Shown: positions 44,601 through 53,081 of the stretch, piece by piece | Numbering within the stretch: position 1 is the first letter of the stretch | Layout of the letters: each line of letters starts with the position of its first letter | From: Roseateles sp. XES5 | GTDB taxonomy: Bacteria > Pseudomonadota > Alphaproteobacteria > Rhizobiales > Rhizobiaceae | Direction: 5' to 3' | Assembly (NCBI RefSeq): GCF_020535545.1 | Contig: NZ_CP084754.1 | Span: 124,001 to 188,000, forward strand | DNA length: 64,000 bases | Notes under the pieces: generated by a model | What the model was told of the DNA's origin: nothing | Databases searched by the model: none | Seen by the model: only the letters and a program-made list of their open reading frames with translations | Position numbers and translations under genes: made by a program

Positions 44601-47600
44601 GGCCGGAGATGCCCACCTGCTTGCCGCTGCCCGCGTTCCTGTCGGCAAAGGCGCCCGTCGCAGCCGCGACCGTGAGCGCATCGCCCGCGATCATGCCGGT
44701 AAAGCCCGCCGACGCGGTGGAGAGCGTGGCGGCGGTCGTGCCGTCATAGGTCTTGCCGGCCGCCGTGATGCCCGTCACGGCGAGGATCGTCGCCCGGGCA
44801 ATATCCGCCGTGGTCGTCGCAGTGGTATCCGCAAGGACGTAGTTGCCGGCATCCACACCGCCAAGGGTGAGACCCGATATCGCGACCGTCTTGCCCGTGC
44901 CCGCATTCTTGTCGGCGAAGGTGCCCGCCCCGTTTGCCACGGTCAGCACATCGCCTGCGATCATGCCGGCAAAACCTGCGCCCCCCGTCGACAACGTTGC
45001 CGTCCGCGTACCGTCATAGGTCCTGTCCACCGCGTCGATGCCGGTGACGGCAGAGATCGCCGCCTTCGTGACATCGGCCGTCGCCGTCGCCGTCGTATCG
45101 GCCAGCACATAGTTGCCGGCATCCGCCCCGCCGAGCGAGAGTCCCGTCACGGCGATCGCCTTGCCCGCCCCGGCATTCTTGTCGAGGAAGGCGCCCGTAG
45201 CGCTCGCCACCGTCAGCGCATCGCCGGCCACCAAGCCCGTGAACTGCGCCCCGGTCGTATCGAGCCCCACAGCGAGACGACCGTCATAGACGCGGTCGAT
45301 ACCGGCAAGACCGCTCACCGCTGAAATCGTCGCCCTGTCGATATCCGCGACGGTCGCCGCCGTCGTGTCGGCGAGGGTGTAGTTGCCGGCATCCACGCCG
45401 CCAAGGGTCAGCCCTGTAACGGCAACGGCCTTGTTCGCCTGCGCATTCTTGTCGGCAAAGACCCCCGTGGCGCTTGCTACCGTCAGCGCGTCGCCGACAA
45501 CCATGCCGGTGAAGCCGGCCGTGGTGGTGTTCAGTCCCGCAACGGTCGTGCCGTCATAGAGACGGTCGATGCCGGTAATGCCAGTGACGCTGGAAATCGT
45601 CGCCCGGGCGATATCCGCCGAGGCCATCGCCGTATCGTCGGCGAGGACATAGTTGCCGGCATCCGCCCCGCCGAGGGTAAGGCCGGCAATGTCGACCCGT
45701 TTGCCCGTGCCGGCATTCCTGTCGGCAAAAGTGCCGGTGCCGCTTGCCACCGTCAGCATGTCGCCGGCGACCATGCCGGTAAAGCCAGCCGCGCCGGTGG
45801 CGATATCCGCAGCACGCGTGCCGTCATAGGTCTTGTTCAGTGCCGTGATGCCGGTGATCGACGCGATCGTCGCCCGGCTTATGTCCGCCGTGGTCGTCGC
45901 GGTGGCATCGGCAAGGGTGTAATTGCCGGCGTCCACGCCGCCGAGCGTCAGACCGGATATGGCGACGGACTTGTTCGTCCCGGCATTCTTGTCGACAAAA
46001 GCGCCCGTGCCGCTCGCCACCGTCAGCGTGTCTCCGGCAACCATGCCGGTGAAGCCGGCACCCGAGACGTCCAGTCCCGCAACGCGGGTGCCGTCATAGA
46101 CACGGCCGACGCCATGGATGCCCGTGATCGCCGAAATGCTTGCCCTGGCGATATCGGCCGTCGTCGTCACCGTATTGTCGGCAAGAATGTAGTTGCCCGC
46201 ATCCGTGCCGGAAAGCGTGAGACCGGTGATGTTGACCGTCTTGCCGCCGCCGGCGTTTTTGTCGGTGAAATTGCCGGTGGCGCTTCCCACCGTCAGCACG
46301 TCTCCGGCAAGCAGATCGGTGAAGCTGACCGAAGCCATCGAGAGCGCGGCGAGCGTCGTGCCGTCATAGGTCCGATTGACGGCCGTTATGCCGGCGATGG
46401 ACGAGATCGTCGCCCGGGCGATGTCGGCCTTGTAGCTGCCGCCGGCCAGGGTGTAATTCGAGGCCTTGCCGGTACCGTCCACCAGCGCCAGGCCTCCCAG
46501 CGAGAAATCGAGATCCTGCCCGGCATTCTTGTCGGCAAGCGCGCCGTCGCCCGTCAGGCCCAGCGTTTCGCCATTGGCGAGATTGCCGATGGCGATGACG
46601 CCGGAGGCAAGGGACGTCGTCCCGTCATAGACGCGGGAGGCCGCAAGGTTGACCACGCGGGGGACGATGGAGAGACCATCCACGCCATAATCGACATAGT
46701 AGTTCGCCGCCGTGCCCGTGGTGTAGCTCAGCGACAGCACGTTGCCGTCGCTCCAGCGATAGGTGCCGACATCGGTCGCAACCGTGATGGCGCTGCCCCA
46801 GCCCACGCCGACATTGCCGGTTCCGACACCCTCTAGCGGGATACCGGCGGCGGAAACGGTATCGCCATAGCCGCGGGAAAGACCGCCCGCGAAGCGGATG
46901 TAATAATCATAGACCGCATCGGTGGTCAGGCTTCGCAGCACCGGCGCGCCTCCGGCCTTCCGCATCGCCCAGGTGGAGGCGAAATCCCAGCCTGCACCGA
47001 TGAATTGGAAGGGATCCCCCATGCCTCCAGAATTGAGGGCGGTTCCAACAGTGCTGCCCCGGCCCGTCGTCTCGGGATTCCAGAAGGCGTTCGTTACGTT
47101 GCCGTAGTTGATGGCGACAAGGCCCGCAAGATCGGCAGACGGCTCGCCGTTGACAGCTCCAGACGCATAGACATTGTTGACGACAGCCTCGCTGATGCCG
47201 ATCAAGCCGCCGGCTGCACCCGTCGCATAGAGCGAACCCGTGGCATAGGCGTTGGTCAGCGTGCCGCCGTTGTTCCCGATAAGGCCGCCCACATAGCCGC
47301 CCACGACAGAACCTGTGGCATAGACATTGCTGACAGCGCCGCCGTAATTGAGCCCGATCAGGCCGCCGGCCAGATTGCCGAGGGTCGCGTCGGAGACCGA
47401 ACCCGTGGCGTAAGCGTTGAGGACCGGACCGAAATTGACGCCAACCAGCCCCCCGACGCCGTCATAACCGCCGACGTCAGGGCCGTTGCGCGTCACGGCA
47501 GTCTTCGCATAGACATTTTCGAGCGTGCCGCTGCTGCTTCCCGCCAGTGCCCCCACGACGCTCCTGCCGGAAACTGACCCGCCGACGAGCCCGATATTGC

Positions 47601-50094
47601 GCACGCTACTCGTGCCGGCAATATCGCCAAAAAGGCCTACATTGACCGCCGTCGGCCGTTTGATCAGAAGATTGGAGATCGTGTAGCCGCGACCATCAAA
47701 CGTGCCGGTAAACGGCGCGGCGGCGTCGCCCACCGGGCTGAACCCGCCGCCCACGGACAAGGACGTCCCCCACATGTTCCGATTGCTGGTGAAACTACTC
47801 GTGAAGGTATTGCTGAAATCGACATTTCCACCAAGCACGTAGCTCGCGCCGGGCTTCATCGCCATCAGCTGCAACTGGTGGGGATTGGTGATCACGCTCT
47901 GCCATTCCGAGCGCAGGAACGGCCGCGTGTGTCCTTCGATCATGAACCAGGTGTTGGTGAAGTCGAACCCGGCATAGGAGGCCTGTTGCAAGGCCTGCGC
48001 CGTGGTCAAGCCGGCTATGGTGCCGGTATTGCTCCACCCTCCAGAGCCGATGCCGTTCGCCCTGTTTGTGGTTTCGGTATCCCAGTAGCTGGAAGACACC
48101 GTTGAATTGCTGATGGAGCCGACAAGACCGGCAATCTGATTGCCGGAGGAACTGACATTCATATAGCCGGTTGCAAAGGCGTTCGTGATGGTGCTGCCGT
48201 CCAGCACGCCGACAAGCCCTCCAACCAGGTTCACGCCATTGGGCTGAAAGCTGGTGGCGTAGGCATTGCTGATCGTTGTGCCACTCAGCGCTTGTCCCAC
48301 AAGACCGCCGGAATAGAACCAGCCCCGAACGGTTGCCGTGCTGTAGACGTTGCGGATGACCGTGGCGTCGGAAGCCCAGGCGACGATGCCGCCCGCGCCA
48401 CCGGCACTTGATATGATGCTTTCGCGCACGCCGACATTTTCGATCGTGGCGCCGGAGGTGAGGCCGAACAGGCCGCCATAATTCGGATGCGACGCCGTCA
48501 GCTTGCTGATGACATGGCCACCGCCGTCGAACCGGCCGGTAAAGGCCGGACCGACCTGCGTGCCGATGGGGACGAATCTCCGCTCCCAATTCTCCGTCCC
48601 GGTTGCATCGATATCCTTGGCCAGCGTCCAGTTGGCGGCAAGATAGGCCGCAGAACTGCCGATGCCCTGGAGCCCATAGACATCCGCCACGAGATAAGGC
48701 GTTGCAAGGGAACCGTCGCCACCGACAACACGCAGGAACGAACCGCCGTACCGAGCGAAGCTCGCGGCGGAGAAATCGGGGAGCGTCGCGCCGGCCTGCG
48801 CCCAGTCCCCGGAATTCAGGGTGAAGCTGCCGACATTGACGGCCGCGCCGGGCGTGATCGCACCAGCCGCGCCGAGTGTCAGGCCCCCGGCCGTGCTCTT
48901 CAGCGCGGCGTTGATGGCAATGTCTCCATCCGCCGTAAGTTCGAGCGTATTGGCATTCCACGTGACGGCGGAGGCGACGGCGATGTCGCCCGTGCCCGTT
49001 CCCTGGTTTGCGGTGCTGACCGTGATGCTGCCGTTCGCCAGATTGTCCTGCAGCGTGGCGGCATAATCCGCATCGATGGCGACGTCGGCCGGATTGATCA
49101 GCCAGCGCCCACCGGAGGTCTCGACCTTCACGTTGCGGTCGAGTTTCACCTTGGCGGCGGCGGTTTCGACGTCCTTCGCCTTGAGCCTGCCAGCGGCCCT
49201 GACCTCGCCATGCTGCTTGTCGCCGAGAAGAAGAATGCGGCCGTTTTTCACGCCGATGGTATTGGCTTCCACCGTGCCGCTATTGTTGACCACGCCCTTC
49301 ATGGCGGCCGAGGCGCCCTTGGCCGTCAGGATGGCCACGCCGCCATCGGCCTTGATGAGGCCCCTGTTCTCGACCAGCGTTTCCAGGGTCGAACCCCGCA
49401 CCTCGACCGACAGCAGCCCGTCGCCGTCGAAGTCGAGCAGCACGTCCGTGCCCCCCGCCAGTGCCGTATTGCCGGTGATGGTGCCGGCATTGATGACGGA
49501 CGGTGCGATCAATGCCACGGTGGCGCCGGCAATCTCGCCTTCGTTGAGGATCGTACCGCCCGCGCCGGCGAAACTGTAGGTGTCCGCCAGGAAATCGCCA
49601 TCCGTGATGCCGAGCGTGGAGGCGACGAAAGCGCCGGTCTGCACGCGCCCGGTGCTGCCGATGGCGACACCGTTGGGATTGACGAGGAAGACCTGGCCGT
49701 TGGCGTTGAGGTTGCCGAGAATCTGCGAGGCATCCTGCCCGGTGACGCGGTTCAGCGCCACGGAAGAGGCGCCGGGCTGATTGAACGTCACCGAATTGCC
49801 GGCGCCGATGGAAAAGCCCTGCCAATTGGCGATCATCCGCTCGGAGGACTGGTCGATCGTCATCGCCGCGCCATTGGTGGTGATCGTCGCCGTTCCCGAC
49901 ACGACCTGCCCGCCCGTCGGCAGGGCATCCTGCGCGAGAGCCGGCGCAGCAAGCGCCGTGGAGGCAAGCAGTGCTGCGGCAGCCCGGCGGTTCCTGCGCC
50001 GCCCGGCCTTGCCGCCCGCACCGCGCGCGCATTCCGGCACCACGACGAGCCGGCCAAGGGCCTTCGACCAGATGTGCTTGTAGATCCTGTTCAT
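41686..50094 (-). CDS. Giant two-partner-secretion (FHA-type) adhesin with YDG repeats
   Basis: A 2802-residue exoprotein starting at ATG 50094. It opens with an extended signal peptide (MNRIYKHIWSKALGRLVVV) and then a TPS secretion domain (residues ~50-330: MTIDQSSERMIANWQGFSIG, GASSVALNRVTG, GQVFLVNPNGVAIG). The middle, residues ~500-1050, contains GLUG-type repeats (GGLVG, AYATGSV). The rest is 18 MBG/YDG units of ~88 residues, each beginning with (R/K)xYDGT and containing DAGNY. It would be exported by the adjacent TpsB. Two repeat pairs are nearly identical at DNA level. Ligand is unknown; role in surface attachment or biofilm is inferred. Confidence 0.94.
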   Translation of the reverse strand: MNRIYKHIWSKALGRLVVVPECARGAGGKAGRRRNRRAAAALLASTALAAPALAQDALPTGGQVVSGTATITTNGAAMTIDQSSERMIANWQGFSIGAGNSVTFNQPGASSVALNRVTGQDASQILGNLNANGQVFLVNPNGVAIGSTGRVQTGAFVASTLGITDGDFLADTYSFAGAGGTILNEGEIAGATVALIAPSVINAGTITGNTALAGGTDVLLDFDGDGLLSVEVRGSTLETLVENRGLIKADGGVAILTAKGASAAMKGVVNNSGTVEANTIGVKNGRILLLGDKQHGEVRAAGRLKAKDVETAAAKVKLDRNVKVETSGGRWLINPADVAIDADYAATLQDNLANGSITVSTANQGTGTGDIAVASAVTWNANTLELTADGDIAINAALKSTAGGLTLGAAGAITPGAAVNVGSFTLNSGDWAQAGATLPDFSAASFARYGGSFLRVVGGDGSLATPYLVADVYGLQGIGSSAAYLAANWTLAKDIDATGTENWERRFVPIGTQVGPAFTGRFDGGGHVISKLTASHPNYGGLFGLTSGATIENVGVRESIISSAGGAGGIVAWASDATVIRNVYSTATVRGWFYSGGLVGQALSGTTISNAYATSFQPNGVNLVGGLVGVLDGSTITNAFATGYMNVSSSGNQIAGLVGSISNSTVSSSYWDTETTNRANGIGSGGWSNTGTIAGLTTAQALQQASYAGFDFTNTWFMIEGHTRPFLRSEWQSVITNPHQLQLMAMKPGASYVLGGNVDFSNTFTSSFTSNRNMWGTSLSVGGGFSPVGDAAAPFTGTFDGRGYTISNLLIKRPTAVNVGLFGDIAGTSSVRNIGLVGGSVSGRSVVGALAGSSSGTLENVYAKTAVTRNGPDVGGYDGVGGLVGVNFGPVLNAYATGSVSDATLGNLAGGLIGLNYGGAVSNVYATGSVVGGYVGGLIGNNGGTLTNAYATGSLYATGAAGGLIGISEAVVNNVYASGAVNGEPSADLAGLVAINYGNVTNAFWNPETTGRGSTVGTALNSGGMGDPFQFIGAGWDFASTWAMRKAGGAPVLRSLTTDAVYDYYIRFAGGLSRGYGDTVSAAGIPLEGVGTGNVGVGWGSAITVATDVGTYRWSDGNVLSLSYTTGTAANYYVDYGVDGLSIVPRVVNLAASRVYDGTTSLASGVIAIGNLANGETLGLTGDGALADKNAGQDLDFSLGGLALVDGTGKASNYTLAGGSYKADIARATISSIAGITAVNRTYDGTTLAALSMASVSFTDLLAGDVLTVGSATGNFTDKNAGGGKTVNITGLTLSGTDAGNYILADNTVTTTADIARASISAITGIHGVGRVYDGTRVAGLDVSGAGFTGMVAGDTLTVASGTGAFVDKNAGTNKSVAISGLTLGGVDAGNYTLADATATTTADISRATIASITGITALNKTYDGTRAADIATGAAGFTGMVAGDMLTVASGTGTFADRNAGTGKRVDIAGLTLGGADAGNYVLADDTAMASADIARATISSVTGITGIDRLYDGTTVAGLNTTTAGFTGMVVGDALTVASATGVFADKNAQANKAVAVTGLTLGGVDAGNYTLADTTAATVADIDRATISAVSGLAGIDRVYDGRLAVGLDTTGAQFTGLVAGDALTVASATGAFLDKNAGAGKAIAVTGLSLGGADAGNYVLADTTATATADVTKAAISAVTGIDAVDRTYDGTRTATLSTGGAGFAGMIAGDVLTVANGAGTFADKNAGTGKTVAISGLTLGGVDAGNYVLADTTATTTADIARATILAVTGITAAGKTYDGTTAATLSTASAGFTGMIAGDALTVAAATGAFADRNAGSGKQVGISGLSLGGLDAGNYVLADSTATTTADIARAALTLTGFTAESRVYDGTTTARIATAGALSGVVLGDDIAFDFGGVTFSDRNAGTNKLVTMQNVALRGMDAGNYTIASIATTTADITRAAISAVTGITAAGKTYDGTRGATLSTGAAGFDGLIQGDTLTVASASGAFADKNAGMGKRVDITGLSLGGADAGNYWLADTTASTTADIARATIASISGITARDRIYDGTTVAMLSTASAGFAGMAAGDVLTVASGTGTFADRHVGTGKQVTVTGLSLGGVDAGNYTLADTTATTTADISRAALTLTGFAAANRTYDGTTVATVSNAGTLSGLFLGDDVQFSHGAAAFADKNAGTGKTVRLSGIALSGADAGNYALTGTMATTTADIARASISAITGIHGVGRLYDGTRVAGLDVSGAGFTGMVAGDTLTVASGTGAFVDKNAGTNKSVAISGLTLGGVDAGNYTLADATATTTADISRATIASITGITALNKTYDGTRAADIATGAAGFTGMVAGDMLTVASGTGTFADRNAGTGKRVDIAGLSLGGVDAGNYVLADDTAMASADIARATLTLAGFTAANRTYDGTTVATVSNAGTLSGVFLADDVRFSHGAAAFADKNAGTGKTVRLSGIALSGADAGNYTIAGTATASADIAKATISAVTGITATGKTYDGTVAAVLSTGSAGFTGLLAGDSLEVSAATGAFADRNAGAGKRVDVTGLILGGADAGNYTLADTTATATASISRATLTLSGFAVANRTYDGTVAAQISAAGTLSGVFFIDDVHLSHGAAAFADRNAGTNKVVTLDGVALSGVDAGNYTIAGTAVTTADIGRAGISAVTGILAADKLYDGTRVATLDLTVAGFAGLLSGDSLAVLAATGRFENAAPGRDKTVRITGLTLGGVDAANYVLLDDTAIATAAIDALFASPLPPQMLGARGASIFGFFFPLPSSRSVFAAPDMIDFSAWQPGAGDLNFEGFQ
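42913..43483 (-). repeat. Near-identical 571-bp duplication, copy A
   Basis: This stretch matches 45598-46168 at a constant offset of 2685 bp with only about four or five base differences, while other repeats of the array have diverged widely. It covers most of two YDG units, coding for the pairs starting AITGIHGVGR and SITGITALNK. It indicates a recent internal duplication or gene conversion. Confidence 0.9.
45598..46168 (-). repeat. Near-identical 571-bp duplication, copy B
   Basis: Partner of copy A at 42913-43483. The visible differences include GAGA/GACA after CCGTCATA, CTCG/CTTG near the 3' edge, and two changes near the left edge. Both copies stay in frame, so the adhesin reading frame is preserved. 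Confidence 0.9.
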
Positions 50095-50104
50095 CGCCTT
50101 GCCC

Positions 50105-51826
50105 TCAGAATTTGATGGCGCCCTGCAGCCAGAATTGGTGGCGGCGCGTGCCGCCGTCGGCATTCGCTCCCGAGACGGCGTCACGGCCGGGATTGGCGCC
50201 CAGCGCATGTGCCCAGGAAACGGAGACATTCATGGTGTCGCGCGCCCAGCGCGCCGAAAGGCCGGCGCTCGCCAGCCCATAGGTGTTGCAGCCGCAGGCA
50301 TTGGCGGCAACGATGCCCGCCGCATGACGATTGAGCCTGACATAGCCGCCATCGAGAAACGCCGCGAGTTGCAGCATGCCAAAGGTCTCGGGCACCGGCG
50401 CGTCGTAGCGCAGTTCCAGCGTACCGATGACGCCCATGTCGCCACGTCCCTCGCCGATGGGATAACCGCGCACGCCATAGGGACCGCCAAGCGAAAAATC
50501 CTGCGAACTGTCGAGGTTCTTGCTGGCCCACTGGCCGGAGACGCGGCCGTATAGCGCAAGGTCGTTCGGCAGCGCCTGCAGCCGCGCCGCCTCGGCATTC
50601 AGCACATGGAAGCTGCCATCCGTGTTCAGGCTCGCCCGGTCGGCGGCAAGCGCCCCCGGCACGCGCGAAAGGTCGAGATCGCCGAAGGTCCAGCCGAGCG
50701 ACCAGGTGGTGAAGCCGCCGCCGAAGAAACCGTCGCGCAGGTCCCCGTCGAAGCCGAGCGTGCCGGAGGTGACCCGCTTGTCCTGGAGAAGACCCGCAAC
50801 GCTGTCGTCCACCAGCGCCTTCCAGTTCAGCCCGGCGGAAAGGCGCAGATTGACCTCGCGCGAACGCAGGAGATCGTAGCCGATCCCCAGCCCAGCATAA
50901 TGCGCATGGCCCTCAAGCCCCAGCACCCGGCCCACCGCATCGATGTTGCGGTAATCGAGATAACCGTAGTTCGCGTTGACCGTGAAAGGGCTGACGCCGA
51001 GCGGCATGCTGAAGGCGGCCTGCCCGAACTTCTGGCCCTTCGAGGCCGTGGCGGTCAGGCGCGTGAGGTCGCCGTAACCGGAGAGATCGGTGACCGTGGC
51101 CTGCGCATTGGCCTGCGCGCGGCCGGTCGAGGCCGAGCCCGCATTGTCGCCCCAAAGGTTCATGGAAAAGAGCGGCGTCTGCTCGACGGCGACGATGAGG
51201 CGGCTGGTCTGCGTGTTCTCGCCTGCCGTCAACCGCGCCCTTGCGGTCACGCCCGGATGGTCGTTCATGCGCAGCAACGCCGCCTCGAGGTCGCCCTTTT
51301 CGAGGCCTTCGGCGGGAATGGTTTCCGCCATGCGCGCCAGCCGGTCGCCGCGCACGCGCACGTCGCCCTTGCGCTCGAAATCCGTGCCGGCGAGACGCCC
51401 CTCGCGGATTTCCACGCGCACCACGCCCTCGGTAATGTCCTGCGGCGGCAGGATGGCATAGGCGAGGACACGGCCTTCCTTCTGCACGGCCAGCGTCACC
51501 GTATCGGCGATGGCCTTGATGCCGGCAATGCCGAGACGCCTGCCGCGGACCGCGGCTGCGATCCGCGCCCGCTCGGCCGCGGGCAGGATTTCCGTCTTGC
51601 CGGCGAACTGGAGGTCTTTCAGCACGATGGTCTGCCCGGCTTCAGGCCCGCCGACGCTGCCTTCGGCGGGCCGCGCCTCGTCCTCCGCCGCCGGCAGCCG
51701 ATCGATGCGCCGCACGTCCTCGCGCCGCTGCTGCTCGCGCAGGAGCGAGCCGGCATCCTGCGCGAAGGCCGGTAGCGATACGCCTGCCAGCAGAAGGCAC
51801 AGCGACGCTGCGCGTTTCAAAGACAC
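50105..51826 (-). CDS. Two-partner-secretion outer-membrane transporter (TpsB, ShlB/FhaC family)
   Basis: A 573-residue protein with signal peptide (LKRAASLCLLLAGVSLPAFA). Next come an N-terminal helix region (AGSLLREQQRREDVRRID) and two POTRA-type domains (IVLKDLQFAGKTEILPAAER; YAILPPQDITEGVVRVEIREGRLAG). The C-terminal ~350 residues are a beta-barrel with alternating aromatic/Gly strands, including VRGYPIGEGRGDMGVIGTLELRYD, the VRGY motif of the L6 secretion loop. The last residue is Phe (LQGAIKF), as in barrel proteins. It ends 10 bp before the adhesin start, its obvious client. Confidence 0.93.
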   Translation of the reverse strand: MSLKRAASLCLLLAGVSLPAFAQDAGSLLREQQRREDVRRIDRLPAAEDEARPAEGSVGGPEAGQTIVLKDLQFAGKTEILPAAERARIAAAVRGRRLGIAGIKAIADTVTLAVQKEGRVLAYAILPPQDITEGVVRVEIREGRLAGTDFERKGDVRVRGDRLARMAETIPAEGLEKGDLEAALLRMNDHPGVTARARLTAGENTQTSRLIVAVEQTPLFSMNLWGDNAGSASTGRAQANAQATVTDLSGYGDLTRLTATASKGQKFGQAAFSMPLGVSPFTVNANYGYLDYRNIDAVGRVLGLEGHAHYAGLGIGYDLLRSREVNLRLSAGLNWKALVDDSVAGLLQDKRVTSGTLGFDGDLRDGFFGGGFTTWSLGWTFGDLDLSRVPGALAADRASLNTDGSFHVLNAEAARLQALPNDLALYGRVSGQWASKNLDSSQDFSLGGPYGVRGYPIGEGRGDMGVIGTLELRYDAPVPETFGMLQLAAFLDGGYVRLNRHAAGIVAANACGCNTYGLASAGLSARWARDTMNVSVSWAHALGANPGRDAVSGANADGGTRRHQFWLQGAIKF

Positions 51827-51887
51827 GATCTCATCCTCTTGGCATCCTGGACGGGGGCCTCAACGGCACGCCCCGCTCCGGTCAAAA

Positions 51888-52865
51888 CTATGAAAAGGCC
51901 ACACAATCGTCGCCGTCCATTTTTGACGCCGCTCCTTCGGCCGCTGCGAAGGCATCGCGGAAGATGATGAGCTTGCGCGCCTGCGCGCTCGCATATTCCG
52001 TATAGAAGGCATGCGAGATCCACAGGCGCGAATGCCCGCGCCGGCCACTCCAGCCGATGCCGCCGATCGCTTCCGCCTCGGCGATCTTGCGGCTGGCATG
52101 GGCGCGCGACAGCGCAAAGAAACGGGCAAGATAAGAGATCGAGCTGACATCCGTCAGATAGCCGCCGGGCTGGACGACCTGCCGGTCTATGCCCGCGACG
52201 AGCCGGTCCATCAGGTGTCCACCCGCATCGGTCCAGGCGAAGATGCGGTAGAGCGGGCCCGGCATGCGCACTTCGGGATTGGCCAGAAGGCCATCGCTGA
52301 TGATGGGTGCAATGAGCGGAAGGAGCCGCTCGGGCGCGGCAAGAAAGGCCTCCGCCCTCGCTGCGCCATCGATGCGGTCGAGCGCGGCCAGATGCAGGAC
52401 ATACCACTGCGCCAGCACCGCGAAGGCCTCCGGGGCGGGCACGATCTCCTCCGCCCGGCCCTCCTCCGCCACCGGAAGCACGAGGCCGTATTTCAGGATT
52501 TCGTCGAAGAAGGCATAGGCGGTGTTGCGGCTGGCAATGCCATGCTGCAGGGCAAGGTAGCCGATATCCCGTCGCGACACGCCCGGCCCGCCCGTGCTCA
52601 GCGCCCGGAAATGCCGGGCAATCGCGACCTGGCAGAGCAGCCAGCGCTGCTGGGTGGCGAACAGTGCGGAAGGACGCGGCGCGACGACGTGGCTCTCGAC
52701 GAAGCCCTGCGCCAGCAGACCGACCGCCTCGGCAAATCCCTCCGCCGCCATCAGGCGTTCGATGCCGCCCGCGGCCCCGTGCGCTCCCGGCTGGCCCTTG
52801 CGACGCAGGGGCACGACGGTCTTTGCGTTTCTGGTCTCGCCGTTTTTGGTCTCGTTGTCAGGCAC
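51888..52865 (-). CDS. Unknown 325-residue protein at head of TPS operon, possible wHTH regulator
   Basis: The sensible protein starts at GTG 52865 (MPDNETKNGETRNAK); the open frame further upstream is antisense to the next gene. It is soluble, with no signal or membrane segment. The N-terminal helices (RWLLCQVAIARHFRALSTG, RRDIGYLALQHGIASRNTAYAFFDEILKYG) resemble a winged-helix region. The C-terminus has another HTH-like run (ISYLARFFALSRAHASRKIAEAEAIG), ending close to the TpsB gene (61 bp gap). Residues 140-230 are helical. I do not recognise the family; a regulator of the adhesin operon is plausible. Confidence 0.75.
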   Translation of the reverse strand: MPDNETKNGETRNAKTVVPLRRKGQPGAHGAAGGIERLMAAEGFAEAVGLLAQGFVESHVVAPRPSALFATQQRWLLCQVAIARHFRALSTGGPGVSRRDIGYLALQHGIASRNTAYAFFDEILKYGLVLPVAEEGRAEEIVPAPEAFAVLAQWYVLHLAALDRIDGAARAEAFLAAPERLLPLIAPIISDGLLANPEVRMPGPLYRIFAWTDAGGHLMDRLVAGIDRQVVQPGGYLTDVSSISYLARFFALSRAHASRKIAEAEAIGGIGWSGRRGHSRLWISHAFYTEYASAQARKLIIFRDAFAAAEGAASKMDGDDCVAFS

Positions 52866-53081
52866 GATACATTCCCGTTCACCCCCAAGGGCATCCTTCC
52901 AAAGGAATAATCGGATCGGGTGGGCGACGTCCTGAAGCCGCGGCGCTGCGGTTTTAAAGTTTTCTGATATTTTTCTGAAAGCCGCCCGCAGCGTATCGCA
53001 ACCGCTTCGTCGGCCGGTTGACGGCCCGGGCGCGCGCTCACTATGGTGCGCCGCGTTCAAGGTGGGGCCTGGGGAGGATCC

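Larger units (their letters stand above)
41850..46662 (-). repeat. Array of 18 YDG (MBG-type) coding repeats
   Basis: Eighteen consecutive units of about 264 bp encode (R/K)xYDGT ... F.G...GD.L.V....G.F.DKNAG..K.V...GL.L.G.DAGNY.LAD.TA...ADI.RA. Two unit types alternate: a main type with FTGMVAGDxLTVAS and a minor one starting LTGF, with LSGVFLxDD and HGAAAFAD (units 9, 12, 15, 17). The last unit is degenerate. The array makes up more than half of the adhesin and would form a long fibre. Confidence 0.9.

Noticed and set aside
42793..45324. An 843-residue plus-strand frame with regular repeats
   Set aside because: The periodicity mirrors the YDG repeats of the adhesin on the other strand; no ribosome site and no family match.
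41850..46662. Periodic repeats that might be taken for a CRISPR-like or satellite array
   Set aside because: The ~264-bp period keeps the reading frame, the units diverge by codon-type substitutions, and there are no spacers; they are protein repeats.
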